From: Chinchilla lanigera
Taxonomy: Eukaryota; Chordata; Mammalia; Rodentia; Chinchillidae
Length of the DNA stretch: 64,000 nt
Direction: 5' to 3'
Assembly (NCBI RefSeq): GCF_000276665.1
Contig: NW_004955459.1
Span: forward strand, 14,909,784-14,973,783
Part shown: piece by piece, positions 1 to 12,241 of the stretch
How positions within the stretch are numbered: position 1 is the stretch's first letter
Layout: each line of letters opens with the position of its first letter
The notes under the pieces: generated by a model
What the model was told of the DNA's origin: nothing
The model's database searches: none
Seen by the model: only the letters and a program-made list of their open reading frames with translations
Translations under genes and position numbers: made by a program

Positions 1-1206
1 TAGGCAGGAGAAATTGCCAAAGAGAAACTTCAACATTTAGTTTCACCTCTGTGAAAAAGTGGTGTGTGGTATTAAGCAACTTATGTAATTTTTCTGTGCA
101 TCAGTGATACCTTCTATTAGGTAGAGGAAATAAGCCTTGTTGTGCTTAGTCAGATGGCTGGGGAGAGGAAGAAATAAGAAAATAAAGAGTCCAAACCAAA
201 TACATCACAAATGTCAAGGGTTTTTTATTGTTTGGCTTTATTTTGCCTTTGAAATCTTTGAACTTAAATTCTGATCAAAGAAGTAAATGAATTCTCTAAA
301 CCCATGGAGAGATGGCTTCAGCCTGCTGCTATGGTTTTTGCAGGAACCAAGGGATTAAATTTCTCCTGCTTCTATGATTGATCTGACCTCACAGAACTCC
401 TTATTATTCATACCTTGCTCTAATTGTGATGTTCACAGAACAAAAGGAAGTTAAGCAAGTGGTTTTGTTATATTTTTTTCCTTACAAAACTTGGGGTCTC
501 TCCAGGTATTTAAAGAGATTGGATCTGTTAGATAAACCTCCCATGTATTTTTCCAACTCCAGCAATACATGAGGATTTTCAAGGCTTTATGTTTCAGGAA
601 TCGGTGAGACAAAATTTCTTGCTTCTGCATTTTCCTTATTCATGTCTCCTTTGCTTCAAATACTTGGTACAGGAACGTCTGTATGAATTCCTACATGTAT
701 GTGCCAACTGCAAGGGTGAGACAGAGGCCATGAATAATCTATCATTTAATTGGGCAGTTCAGAGAATAGCATCTAGAAGATCATTCCCACCCTTTGACAG
801 AATTGGAGCATTTTTTATTTATAGTGGCTCTGACCATTTACCTGGTTTGACACCAAGTTTATGTAGATGAGAAATATTTGTTCTAAAGATGCTCACAACC
901 TATTTGATATTTGGACTGGAAAGTGTGTCACTTGTCTCTGCTTTTTTTCCCTTCTAAGTCAGGAGTCTTCCACTTGGGTAACAAGGAGCATAGCCAGGAG
1001 ACTGTTTATTACAGGGGGAGAAAGAGAAAAGCAGGAAGAAGGTGGAAAAGCCAAGTTACTGATCCAGAAACAGGGGCACTGGTGCTCCCCAGACAGACGC
1101 TGTGAGAAACAGAAAATGAAATATACAGTCCTCCATGTAAAATGATTTAACTTAATGCTTTTTTGGCTTTATAATAGTACCAAAGCAATGGGTATTCAGC
1201 AGAAAC
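1..1206. other. Unassigned AT-rich single-copy stretch
   Basis: I recognise no gene, exon or repeat family here. The short reading frames (for example 589-870 and 867-1145, plus) overlap in different frames, start at arbitrary ATGs and show no domain, so I treat them as chance. Confidence 0.5.
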
Positions 1207-1440
1207 TATACAAGTCCTGATCAAAAATACAATGAATGCTTAAATCAAATTTTAAAAATATTACAATAAAAGATACACTATCATTAATCCCCTTTAAAAT
1301 ACCTCCCTTCACTTAGAACACCCTTTCCCACTGTTCTGCCACTTTCTGAAGTTTTGGAAGTCTTCTGTCAGGTAACTTTTTGCAGCTGCCTTGATATCCT
1401 AAATTAATTCAAAATGTTCATGGCAATTTCTGTCAAATGA
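1207..1440 (-). mobile_element. mariner DNA transposon remnant, 3' part, minus strand (arm A)
   Basis: Read on the minus strand, this segment aligns with arm B at 1556-1996. Both carry a stretch reading 'attttgaatt.att.aggat.tcaaggcagc', then 'gaagacttccaaaact.tcagaaa', then 'ggtattttaaaggggatta', and end near 'tttttgatca'. These are the transposase C-terminus and 3' terminal region of a Tc1/mariner element. The frame is broken by indels. The 3' terminal repeat lies at the left edge, about 1207-1229. Only the last 235 bp or so of the element is present. Confidence 0.7.
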
Positions 1441-1555
1441 AAACATTATAAGGGGCTGGGGATTTAGCTCAGCGGCAAAAGCACCTGCCTGGCAAGCGCA
1501 AGGTTGTGAGTTCAGTTCCCGGTACCAGAAAAAAAACAAAAAAAAAAACATTATA
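1440..1555 (+). mobile_element. ID SINE (tRNA-Ala-derived) with target duplication
   Basis: The body runs about 1451-1544 with the Pol III A-box region 'tagctcagcgg', a B-box-like 'ttgtgagttcagttccc' and an A-rich tail. It is flanked by an 11-bp direct repeat 'aaaacattata' at 1440-1450 and 1545-1555. The intact duplication and near-consensus body indicate a fairly recent insertion, placed at the edge of mariner arm A. It is a retroposon, not a tRNA gene. Confidence 0.92.
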
Positions 1556-1996
1556 TTCTGTCTTCATCCACCTGTTTCACTGGTTCTGGCACCACCTGAC
1601 TTCTAGCTGGATCCCAAAGTTAAAACTGACCATGAGGGGCTGGGGGTTTAGCTCAGCGGCAAAAGCGCCTGCCTGGCAAGCGCAAGGTCGTGAGTTCGGT
1701 TCCCGGTACCGGAGAAAAACCAAAAAAAAAAAAAAAAAAAAAAAAACTGACCATGAAAGATAAATATTTTGAATTGATTCAGGATCTCAAGGCAGCCACA
1801 GCAGCACAACTTAGGGTGCTCACAAAAGAGGATTTTCAGAACTGCCTCAGAATGAAAGTAGCAAAAATAAAGCAATAAAAGTGTACTCAATGCAAGTGGG
1901 AATATTTTGAAGGAGATTAATGGCAATGTGTCTTTCGCTGTAATAATTTTTTAAAATTTAAGCATTCACTTAGTTTTTGATCACATTTCCTACTTC
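1556..1996 (+). mobile_element. mariner DNA transposon remnant, transposase C-terminus and 3' end (arm B)
   Basis: The decayed reading frame gives mariner-like text: around 1568-1615 'HPPVSLVLAPPDF' then a stop, matching the usual HPPYSPDLAPSD region, with the family's third catalytic Asp no longer present. After the ID insertion it continues 'MKDKYFELIQDLKAATAAQL' and 'TKEDFQNC'. It ends with 'ttttgatcacatttcctac', the terminal inverted repeat side. A stop, the altered motif and the ID at 1636-1742 make it a dead fossil. It points away from arm A. Confidence 0.78.
1622..1756 (+). mobile_element. ID SINE inside mariner arm B
   Basis: The body is about 1636-1742 with a long A-tail (interrupted 'aaaaaccaaaaa...'). 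A perfect 14-bp direct repeat 'aaaactgaccatga' at 1622-1635 and 1743-1756 marks the target duplication. The insertion cuts the mariner transposase remnant, so it is younger than that element. It is the copy closest to what I take as the local consensus (retains CpGs in 'gcgcctgcc' and 'ggtcgtgag'). Confidence 0.95.
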
Positions 1997-2329
1997 AAAT
2001 TTTGATCTCTTCTCAGGTACGGTGGTTAAGTTTAATAATATCAGATTCATTGGCTAGAAAGTCCCTGAGGGGATTAGTAACATTGGTAAATGATCTTGGT
2101 ACCATATCTGGTCATTAACTCTTTGTATCTGGCACTGTTGCCTGATCTGCTTCCCAGTCGTCAGAAGCGGAGCATCTTTGATCTACCATACTCTTCTGCC
2201 ATGATGTTTCTGATTGGAGTCTGCTGACTATGGCCTGAATCCCTTGAGCCACACTAACCCTCTCCTCCTTAGGTTGTGGGCATTGGGTATTGTGTCTTAG
2301 TGATGGCAAAGTGACTAGTATACCAGAGT

Positions 2330-2553
2330 AACGCTATGTGTAAGATCGGGTGATGCTAGACAGGGCAGTGAGCTGCAGCACCCAGTAATTCTCCCCATTA
2401 CATGGTAAACGGCTGATGCTTTTTGGGGCACTGTACTGCTAAGTGGTAAAAAAGTCAGTAGGTAAGGTGAATTCAATGCAATTTTGACTCTGTGGTATTT
2501 TCAGTGTATGGTGAATTTTTCAGGATATAGCCCTGTTGTAAGTTGAGAAGCAT
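2330..2553 (+). mobile_element. Tigger/pogo-like DNA transposon 3' end (probable)
   Basis: The stretch ending 'cctgttgtaagttgagaagc' at about 2531-2551, preceded by 'gcaattttgactctgtggta', resembles the 3' terminal region of a mammalian Tigger-type element. The left boundary is not visible; 1997-2330 holds nothing I recognise. Subfamily is not assigned. Confidence 0.5.
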
Positions 2554-4319
2554 CTTTATTTGGCAGAGAAATCCCCTACCTTCTCAGCAAGGTGATAGCT
2601 CCCCTCAGGGAGCACAGAGAAGATGTGCCCTTGGGGTAATGCTGGTGAGGAGGTGTCTGGAGAGAGCACACCTGGATCTAACTTGTCCTGCTGGTTCCCT
2701 CCTCACCTTCTGACATTCTAGCCCCAAAGTCATCCCACAAAAATATAATGTACAATAGGTTAGAGTTCAACAAGCCATAGAAAGTAGAAAAAAGAAAAAT
2801 GATATAAGAAACAAAAAGCAAATAAAAAATCCCTTCAAGATGACACCGGAAAGGAGAACATTATAAAAGCATTTTTATGACATGAAACAAATTATATTCT
2901 CTTCAAAATCATTGTATAGATAAAGGATAACCAAATTTTATAATATATAAGGTTAGCAAAGAGTTACTACTAAGCTGGTAGATCTCAGTGAAGAAATGGA
3001 AAGTATAATAAAACATCAAGGAAGTAAAAAAATAAATTATAAACAATACAAAGTAGAATTGAGGCTGCTGAAAACAGTCACGGGAAGTAGAGACAAGTTT
3101 TAAACACTGATTTGAGAAAAATAAAATCAGAAAAAGTATTTATAATAACTTCAGTGAGAATTATACATTCAGAACAGGCAATCAGAAATACATATAATAA
3201 GCATTTTTAAATAAAAATAATAAGCATTCAAAGATACTATAAAAGAAACATTGTCAAGAACTAAAATTTATTTGTATAAATATTTTCTTCAAAGCAGTTT
3301 TTTTCCATCATATTTTAGAACATTTTTCTTTCACTGTTGTGGATATACAGTACATATATGTGTGTATAAGTTCCTAGAAAATGAACAGAATAATTAACAT
3401 TGAGATACACGCTGATTTGGTTGGAAATGCTAATGATGGAATCTATAGCCTCTAGCAAGTTAAGTAACCACTCTACCTCTGAACTACATTCCTATCTCAA
3501 GATATACACTTTTGAAAGTATTATAGACTTCAAGGATAAAAGAATGGTTTCTTCAGGGGAGGTATCTGAAAAAGAAATCAGTTCTGCTCCAAAGTCAAAT
3601 TTTTCTGTTTTCCAGAGTGGTGTTTGATGCTAGGAGAAATGAAACAATATATACATACATGTGTATGTGACCAATAAGATGTTCTTTAATGATAATATAC
3701 AAAATTGATACACTAGTTGCCTTTAAAGAAAGTTCTAGAATTGGGAAGAGAACCAAAGACAAGAGTTTCTTCAAAAGTTTTAAATTCTAAAATAGAATAC
3801 AACATAATACTAGCTACCACACCAATGACAGTGACTCAACTTCTACAGAATTATCAGAGGAGACAGTATAATCCAAAATGTTACAACCAACCAAATTATT
3901 TTTCAAGTAAAAGGACCAAATAACATTTTCAAATATATAAGGAGAAAATTTATATATAAAGCAATTTGGATAAAACAGTGGGTAACTGTAGAAACTATGA
4001 TTTTTAAAAAACTGCTAGTAAACAACCAATGTATTATAGAGAAATTAAACAACTATAAAACTTATAGGGCATAGTTACATATTGTAAACTTTGAAAAGAT
4101 TATGACTGAGGCTGTGGGCTATATCCTCAGTACAAACACACACAACACAAACACACACACATACATATACACACATGCACACACAAAGATAGTGGAGAGA
4201 AATAATCTATTTTAATGTATCTGACTTAAGGAGTAATATGTTGGGTGAATTCTTATATATGTGCTACTGATCAAGGTGAATAGTAAGAAATAAAATTATG
4301 TAAAGGAAACATGATTCTT
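2554..4319. other. A-rich stretch, possibly old L1/HAL1 debris
   Basis: The plus strand is strongly A-biased from about 2740 to 4080, like the sense strand of L1 or HAL1. Words such as 'gtagatctcagtgaagaaatggaaa' near 2980-3004 recall L1 ORF1-type sequence. No clear alignment could be made by eye. The frames at 3400-3627 and 3717-3923 match no family I know. Confidence 0.35.
4133..4190. repeat. Imperfect (CA)n microsatellite
   Basis: Runs of CA/ACAC with interruptions (cacaaca, catacatatac). It lies just upstream of the recognisable L1 segment. Confidence 0.85.
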
Positions 4320-7300
4320 TACGTAGGAGACTCAAAAAAAATTCCACCACAGAACTTCCAGAGATAATAATCAACTTCAGCAATGTAACAGAATGCAAAA
4401 TTAATATGAAAAATCAATAATGTTTCTCTACACCAGTAATGAACTTACTCAGAAAGAAATTATAAACAATACCATTCACAATAGCATTAAGAAAAAATAA
4501 GTACTTAGGAATTAACCTAACATAGGAAGTGAAAGAAATCTACAACAGAAACTGCACTATTCTACAAAGGAAGGTTAAAGAAGACATCAGAAAATGGAAC
4601 TATATTCCGTGTTGCCATATAGGCCAACCAAATACAGTCAAAATGGTCATACTACCAAAACTGATATACAGATTGAACTCAATCCCAATCAAAATGCCAA
4701 CAGTGTTCCTCATACAACTAGAGAAAACAATTCCTAAAGTTCATATGGAATGAGATGACATCCAAAGTAGCAAAAGCTATCCTGGGTAACAAGAACAAAG
4801 CAGGAGGCATTACTGTACCAAATTTCCGCTTGTATAACAAAGCTTCAGACATAAAAGCAGGTATTGGCACACACACAAAAAAAAAAACCAGATATGTGGG
4901 CCAATGTAATAGAATAGAGAACCAGAATCAACCCAGACATGTTCAACTACCTAATCTCTGACAAAAAGACCAAAAACATACTCTGGAGGAAAGATAGCCT
5001 CTTTAGCAAGTGGTTGTGGAAAAATTGTCTATCCATGTGCAGAAGATTGGATCTAGACCCATAACTCTTATCAAATACTCAACTAAAATCAAAATATATC
5101 AAATATCTAAATATTAAAGTAGAAACACTTAATTTTTTGGAAGATAAGGTAGGTAAAACTCTTGAAGTCATACATGTATACAAGGACTTGCTGAATAGAA
5201 CCTCAACTGCACAAGACATAACATCATAGATTATGTCAAATTAAAAAGCATCTATATATCAAAGGAAACAATCAACAGAGTAAAGAGACCAGTTACAGAA
5301 TGAGAAAAAGGTTTTACCAGCTACAACTGAGACAGAAGATTAATATCTAGAATATACAAAGAACACCACCACTGCAGAGTAAAAGACCTGATCAAAAATA
5401 GGCAATTGAAATGTATACCCGCTTAGCAGAAGAAGTGCAACTGGCCAATGAATACTTTTAAATTGTTCAACATCCCAGGGCATTAGAGAAATGCAAATTA
5501 AAATAATACTGAGATTCCATCTCCAGAAAGAATGGCCAGCATCAAGAAATCAAATTATAAAAAATGCTAGAGAGGGTATAGAGGAGAAAGGAACCCTTCT
5601 ACATTGGTGGTGAGAATGTAAACTAGTACAACCACCATGAAAATCAGTATGGAAATTTCTCAAAAAACTTAAAGTAGAAATTTCTTTCAACCCATATACT
5701 CTCCTTCGAGGTACTTTCTAGAAAGAGTTAAAGGAAGGAATAAAATAAGGGGAGGGAATTTTTAGGCTGATGACACTGTTTTGTATGATATGGTTGTGAA
5801 ATATAATATTGCATATCTATCAAAATTCATAGGACTTTATAATACAATAATGAGTCTTAATGCATGCAAATTTCAAAAATTCACTTAGAAAATAGCAGCA
5901 TTTTAAGACAGATTGCAAAGTGTGCTAAGAGAATCTAACTGTATTACAAATACAAACAGACTCACAGGAGAGGGTTGGGATGAATGTGCCCTGGTTAAAG
6001 TAGCATTGAAAGAGTTGAATCTGTAAAACTAAAGACAAAAGGAACTGCATACAAGAACATAAACTTGTGGTTGATAAAATCATTTCCTACAGGGTGTGAG
6101 CAAGCAGTGAACAGGAAGTAAATGGATAGGGGATACTGTTCTCAGAGGTGGAGTGAGAAGTTACAGACAAAGCCAAGGGAACTAGCCTGACTGAGCTATG
6201 TGATAATGGAGATATTAGTATGCATTATATTTATATGTACAGATATGTGAATAAACATGTATCACTACTAGATACACACACACACACACTCTTCTCCTGT
6301 CAACTGACAGAACCTACAAGAAATGACACCACAGTAACGATGAGCACACTTCACACCCAGATCTTCATTTCTAATTCTATTTTTCTTAAGGAAACAGAGG
6401 TTCTTTGAGAAATGGTTGATTCTAAGGACTGGGGCAGAAAAACTATACGATAATCCCAGGGCATACAAAACAGAAGGAAATAGTGAAATCAAACATGCAT
6501 ATGAATACCTATAACCAGACACCAATAAAGGTTTGAAAAGGAGGAACTGAAGGAAAATGAAAGATTTCACAATTAATAAAATTGGTACAATATAATCAAT
6601 GGAATAAAGTAGCTTTGAATTATAATTGGACATGTAAAATAAATTCATAAGTCTATACTGATGTAAACAATTAAATATGTCAATGTGAAAAAAGGATGAA
6701 TCTCAAATACATTATGCAGACACTGTACTCTGAAGGAAGGGAACATTACTTCACACTCAAGTGCAGGCTGCACTAAAGCTACTGCCTGGAATGTGGAAAA
6801 GGGCTAGCATATGAAAAATAGGACAGGAAATGAAAAAACAGTGAAGAAACCTGAGATGCACTACTTGAACCATATGGTCAAGGTAAATAATCAACCAATC
6901 AACAATCACAAGTCATGCTAATGATGGTATGTCCTCTTCCTGTCATTTGATGAAAGTCACATTTTATTTCTGTGATCTTCTGCACTTCAAAAGCATAACC
7001 TCAATATAATCATAAAGATTATATTACACTAAGAGGTTAGCAATAGAAGCACATCCTCAAAACACCTGACCATGACTCCTCAAGATTGTCAAGTTCATAG
7101 AAAACAGAAACTTCTAAAAAATTGTCACAATCAAAAGAAGTCCTAGAAGACAATGATGATTAAACATAATGTGGTGCTCTAGGTGGGATCCTGGCACAGA
7201 AAAAAACTACAATAGATAAAACCTGAGCAAAATCCAAGCAAATTGTAAATGTCAATTAATGGCAATGTATCAATTTTAGTTCATTAATTGTGCTAAATGT

Positions 7301-7406
7301 ACTCTGCTAACATAAGAAAATAATCAGGGAAATGACGTAGGAGTTGGGAGTAGTATATAAGAACTCTTGGTACTGCTTTTGTAAATTAAAATTATTCCAA
7401 AATATA
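4320..7406 (+). mobile_element. Old L1 (L1M-type), ORF2 C-terminus plus long 3' UTR, sense
   Basis: ORF2 text is clear. Frame 4529-4753 contains 'IGQPNTVKMVILPKLIYRLN', 'IPIKMP' and 'LEKTI', the post-RT motif of mammalian L1. Frame 4755-4961 contains 'AKAILGNKNKAGGITVPNFR'. The 3' part of ORF2 continues to about 5700 ('aggaaacaatcaacagagta' near 5261, 'gagaatgtaaactagtacaa' near 5611). From about 5740 to 7406 the sequence matches a long L1M 3' UTR, ending in 'attattccaaaatataaag' at about 7391-7409. Several frameshifts and stops show it is dead. The RT core, endonuclease and ORF1 are missing. Confidence 0.85.
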
Positions 7407-7575
7407 AAGTCCATTGCAAGCCAGGTGTGGCAACACATGCCTGTTACTCCAACACATGGGAGGCTGAAGCAGGAGGATCAACCAGAGTCCAAGGCCAGCC
7501 TGTGCTTCATAGTGAATTAAAAGCCAGCCTGAACTATATAGCAAGACCCTGTCTCTAAAAAGAAGTCTATTGCAA
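7407..7575 (+). mobile_element. B1 SINE inserted at the L1 3' end
   Basis: A 7SL-derived B1 ('gccaggtgtggcaacacatg', 'gaggctgaagcaggaggatc', 'agaccctgtctc') with an internal duplication ('ggccagcctg' then 'agccagcctg'). Target duplication 'aagtccattgcaa' (7407-7419) and 'aagtctattgcaa' (7563-7575) matches 12/13. The copy is diverged from consensus. Confidence 0.9.
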
Positions 7576-7780
7576 AAACTGAAAATATTAGGAAAACCAG
7601 AGCTCAAATCTAAATGAGGAAAGCAAGTCCAGACAGAAGTCATCCAGCCAGACAAAATCACAGAACTAGAAGAGGCTGAAGATTCCTGGAGTTCCTGAAA
7701 AAAAGAATATGCAACCTCAATTTTGCTAAAAAATGCTAAATCCTGAAAACAATTCTACAGTTCCATTATTTAAATATCAT

Positions 7781-7961
7781 CAAATACCTGAGCTTTTTAA
7801 TTTTTTTTAGAGGCAGGGTCTTGCTATGTAGTTCAGACTAGCTTATACTCACTCTGTAGCACAGGCTGTCCTCGAATTCACAGCGATTCTCCTGCCTCAG
7901 CCTCCCAAGTGCTAGGATTACACGTGTGTGCCACCATGCCCAGTCAAACACATGAGCTCTT
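7781..7961 (-). mobile_element. B1 SINE, minus strand
   Basis: Reads as B1 on the minus strand: 'gaggcagggtcttgctatgt' at the left is the complement of the 3' end, and 'ccaccatgcccag' at the right is the complement of the 5' end. The internal duplication is visible ('ctatgtagttcagac' and 'ctgtagcacaggctg'). The flanking direct repeat is about 17 bp with three mismatches (7781-7797 and 7945-7961), suggesting an older insertion. Confidence 0.88.
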
Positions 7962-8122
7962 ACTCTCATTTTTTATAACTGCCAGAATGGTTTAATTTTT
8001 GCTCATCTAACAGGTGAAGTATTTTCTTCTCTGAATCTGCGTGTCAGTGAAGGTGAACTTCTTTCACCAATAAACATGCCAGTAAGCATCTAGCATACAA
8101 GACCTTTTTAAAAAAATGTAAC

Positions 8123-8248
8123 TCAATTTATTTATTTATTTATTTTTTTGGTTTTTCTCCAGTACTGGGAACCGAACTCACGACCTTGCACTTGCCAGGC
8201 AGGCGCTTTGCCGCTGAGCTAAATCCCCAGCCCCTCAGTCAATTTATT
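8123..8248 (-). mobile_element. ID SINE, minus strand
   Basis: Complement of the ID body at about 8150-8235, with the T-rich complement of the A-tail at the left, preceded by a (TTTA)n run. Flanking direct repeat 'tcaatttatt' at 8123-8132 and 8239-8248. Confidence 0.9.
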
Positions 8249-9600
8249 ATGAAATTAAAAATAATTCCATTATAGCATCTTAATATCAAGTTCAATTTAA
8301 TATTCTTTGATTATTTAAAGTGTCTTCAAAGTTAATTTTTTTTATCAGAATCTAGTCAGGATCCATGAATTGAATTTGATTACATACATTGTAAGTTTCA
8401 TGTAATGCCTAGCAATGCTTCCTTTTTGTGTTATTCGTACTGTTTTCTGAAAGAACTAAATAATCTGTCTCATGTCAATTAACGTGACTCTTTGTCCTTC
8501 TATTTTCTGGAAACTGACATATGTAGAATGGTTATTAAACACAGGGCATTTCTTCTTAACATTTTAAAAATTATTTCTGCATGCTTTCTATCGCCTCAAA
8601 AAGAAAATGTCCTATCTGTCACTCTTTTAGTGATGAAAAGATTAATCAGTGATTTCAGATCATCTCTGTTCGACCCATCTGTATAAAATTTCACATCTAA
8701 TGCTTCTTGTCTAATGGCTTTAACCACTATTGATGACCACCAGCCAGACCCATTAAGGTTTCCAAATGTGGTGTTCTATTTCTATCGTTTCTTTGCATTT
8801 AACTTTCCCTAATTGTTTTTGCTGCTCTGAAATGTAATCTATACAGGAAAAATGACTAATCTCTCCCACTTGAAACACTGGGGGATACTGCAGCCACTTT
8901 TCTAACAGTGGACAAGGTGAGCTGACTGGAGAAGTGCAGCAGAAGGATTTCCTCAGTGTGCGAAGCCTTTTCCAGTGCAATTATTTCAGCACTGAATGCT
9001 TCACAGCAGCCCTCCTTGCATTCACCCTGAGTCATTTTAATGAGGACCTCTGCCAGGACTCCACCTGGAGAATACCAGACGCTATCTCTGCCAAACAGGC
9101 TGGGCAAGAACCACTGTGGCAGGAAGAGTGACATTGCTCTGTCCTTTGATATTATTGATCAGCTTTAATTGCCTTCGGGCAACCTTTTATTGCCAGAGGC
9201 TAGAAGCAACATGTGGTTACACTTGGCATATTTTCACTTGGCGTGACTTTTTCTCTTGGCATATATGTTAGAACTGATAAGAAAGACATCCAATAATCTT
9301 TACAAGTCAAGCCAGAGGTTACGTTAACACCTTACTTCCCATTAAAATGTTTGCTGTGAATATCAAGACCAGCTCCACTGAATAAATCTTTTTGAGGTTG
9401 GATAAGTACAGATTTCCTCCAGTGCCACTGACAGCAAATGCCTCTCATTTGTCACTCCTTTGTCATTTATGACTATCATGCCAATGCTCAAAAACACATA
9501 ATTTAATTTTGACTTCACAAAACCCCTGCAAGGCTAGTTCTTTCAGTCTTTAAAATGTATTCATATATGTTTGAGATATGTAAAAATTAAATTCATTTGG
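8249..9600. other. Single-copy stretch with a possible conserved block
   Basis: No repeat family is evident apart from L1M-like words just upstream near 7970-8100. The part from about 8840 to 9230 has lower AT content and few stops on either strand, and contains 'ttgatcagctttaattgcc' near 9153. Overlapping frames on both strands (8753-8980 minus, 8856-9134 minus, 8934-9131 plus) have no recognisable domain; I do not call them genes. Confidence 0.4.
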
Positions 9601-9604
9601 GGGA

Positions 9605-9732
9605 ATATATATTATATCTGTATTTATACATATATACATATGTATATATATGTGTATATTATGTATATATTATTATAATATGTGAATAATATATAAATGT
9701 ATAATATATTAATATATTCAACATGATATATG
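9605..9732. repeat. AT-rich low-complexity tract
   Basis: Nearly pure A/T with TATATA and TATG words, at the left edge of the antisense L1 that follows. Confidence 0.8.
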
Positions 9733-9774
9733 AAGTTTATCTTCATATATTAAAACACCTCTTTGATGCATTGA

Positions 9775-11960
9775 TCCTTTTTGTTGTTTTTTGTCTCTAT
9801 TTCATGGATTTCAACAATGATCTTCATGATTTCTTTACTCTTACAATTTTTGGATTTGGATTGTTCTTATTTTTCTAGAACCTTGTGATCAATAGGTCAT
9901 TTACTTGAAATCATTCCCTTTTACTAATATAAGCATTCACAACTATAAGCTTCCCTCTTAGACCCTCTTTTATTGTATCACACATTTTGATATGTATTGC
10001 CATTTTATTCTATGAAGTTTTCAATTTCTTCCTAGATAACTTCTAAGATCCATTGATTGTCCAAGAATGCATTTTTTTTAACTCTCTATGTGTTTGCATA
10101 ATTTCTGTGGGGTTTTTCATTGTTAATTGCTGGTCTCATCCCATTATGATCTGATAGGCTACAAGAGATTATTTCAATTATTTTATATATATATGAATGC
10201 TTTATGACCTAAGATATGGCCTATTTCAGAGAAAGTTTTATGGACTACTGAAAAGAATGTGTATTCTGCTACACATACAATAGATATTGTAGAAATCTGT
10301 TACAATACAATTGCTGTTACCTACAATTGCTGAATTTTTGCTGGGTTTGCCTATTTATAATGTAGGGTGTTGAAGTCCTTCATTATGATTGTATTGGTAT
10401 CTATCTGTCCTTTTATGTCAAGAAGCTTTTTGTTTGTAAAATTTGGCATGCAGACATGTGGTGCATATATATTTACATGGCATCTCTTCCTAGTGAATTG
10501 TTCCTTTCACCAATTTGTAGGGCCCTTCTTGGTCTCTTCTGATGAGTTTTGGCTTGAAGTCCAGTTTGTCTGAAATTGGGATAACTACTTTTGTTTGCTT
10601 TCAGAATCCAGATTGTCATTTTCCATGATTTTTTTTACACCCTGTATGTTTCTTTATGGATGCAGTGTGTCTCTTGCAGGCTTTGTATATTTGGGGTTTG
10701 TTTTCTAATCCAATCTTCTGATCTGCGTCTTTCAATTTTAGTGTTAAGACCAATTGTACTGAGTGTTATGATTGAAATGCAGTTACTGAGTCATGTCACT
10801 GTATTATTTTTTTCAGTGCAGATTCTTTTCTATTTTCCTATTATTTAACTACTCTCCTAGTTAGATGTACTCCTTCTTTTGAGTTTTTTGGTGAAGGTAG
10901 TCTCATTGTCTGGTTAAAATTCCTTGAAGTATTTTCTGCAATGTTGTTTTGTGGTCATGAATTACTTTAGATTCTCTTTGTTGTAGAAAGTTTTTCTTTT
11001 TCCAGCAACTTTGAGGATAGTTTTGCAGGATATAGTAATCTGAATTGGCAATTATTTTCTGTTAGGGTTTGAAAAACTTGAAGCTCTCCTGGCTTTTAAG
11101 CTTTGTGTTAAGAAACCTGCTAATGTTCTTATAGGTTTACTTTATTAAAATGACATTTTCTCTATTGACTTTTAGTATTTTCCCTTTGTCATGAATTTCT
11201 GGGATTTTGTCTATGACCTAATAGAAAGATTCTTTTCTAGTTGTGTCTATATGGAGTTCTAAATGCCTAACTTACCTTAGCATCTATTTCAGTCTCTCAC
11301 TTTGAAAAGTTTTCTGCAGTCATTACAGTAAACAAAATTTTTCAGACCTTTGATTTCCTTCCCTAGGCCCTTTCTGACACTGCAATTTTTAGACTAGCTC
11401 TTTCAGAGTCATCTAGAATGTCTTGAGTAAACCTCTTGTAATTTCTTGTTGTTTTTAGGATAACACTAAGTGAGCTACTATGGCATTCTTGTCCCAAGTT
11501 CTGATATTCTCTCCTCCGATTAATTATGTCTACCTACATGGCTTTTTATTGTGTTTTTCATGTTCAGGATTTCTGCTTGATTCCTTTTCATAACTTCTAA
11601 TTCTTTACTAAAGTGGTCATTCATATCTTGTTTTGTCAATTTTAATTCAATCAGCTGTTTGTTTATGTCATATTTAAGTACATTGAACATCTGGTTAATC
11701 AAGTTCTTTCTCTTCTTTTTTACATCATTTTGGGCTCCTTGAACATTTTAGTAATTTCTTCATGTAGTTTCTTATTCATTTCTTCTTTTATCTCTTCAAA
11801 CACTTTAACCATATAGATTTTGAGTTCTTTGTCTAAAACTTCCTCTACTTCAGTGCCTACAATATCAGTTTTTGGAGAGTTATGGATTTGGAGAGGTGTC
11901 TTATTGCCTTATTTTCTCATGATTCTTCTATTTTTGCATTGAATGTTGTCAATCAGTTTG
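9775..11960 (-). mobile_element. L1 retrotransposon, minus strand: ORF2 endonuclease side through ORF1
   Basis: Read on the minus strand, the block at about 10120-10760 corresponds to the L1 ORF2 endonuclease region. Its complement signatures are 'ccattatgatctgatagg' near 10141, 'gaaaagaatgtgtattctgc' near 10250 and 'tgaagtccttcattatgatt' near 10371. Towards the right lies 5' L1 sequence. The minus frame 11520-11702 ('MINQMFNVLKYDINKQLIEL', 'MKNTIKSH') looks like the ORF1 coiled coil. All frames are broken. The 3' half of the element is absent. Confidence 0.75.
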
Positions 11961-12241
11961 GCTAGAAAGGTCTACTGGTATAGTAGAAATTCCTTGCATT
12001 TAACTGCAAGGACAGAACTACTAGTAATATCACCAAGCAAAGAACGAATAATATACTGTATACATATATAATTTACGACTTGCTTAGTAAACTTTCTATC
12101 CTTTCAATAACCCAGGAATACTAAGGATTTCAAATGGTGAAGAAAGGGCTGGAAGACATGAGATGATAAAACAAAAAACCCTGATTTAAAAATATAAATA
12201 AAATTTAAAAATTGAGAATAAGAGAAAGACATTAAACAGAA

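Noticed and set aside
1451..1544. tRNA-like A and B boxes in the ID elements
   Set aside because: They are SINE promoters: A-tailed, flanked by target duplications and repeated across the window. There is no clover-leaf with mature tRNA ends, so no tRNA gene is called.
4529..4961. Two adjacent plus frames as host genes
   Set aside because: Their text is L1 ORF2 C-terminus, broken by frameshifts. Annotated as L1 instead.
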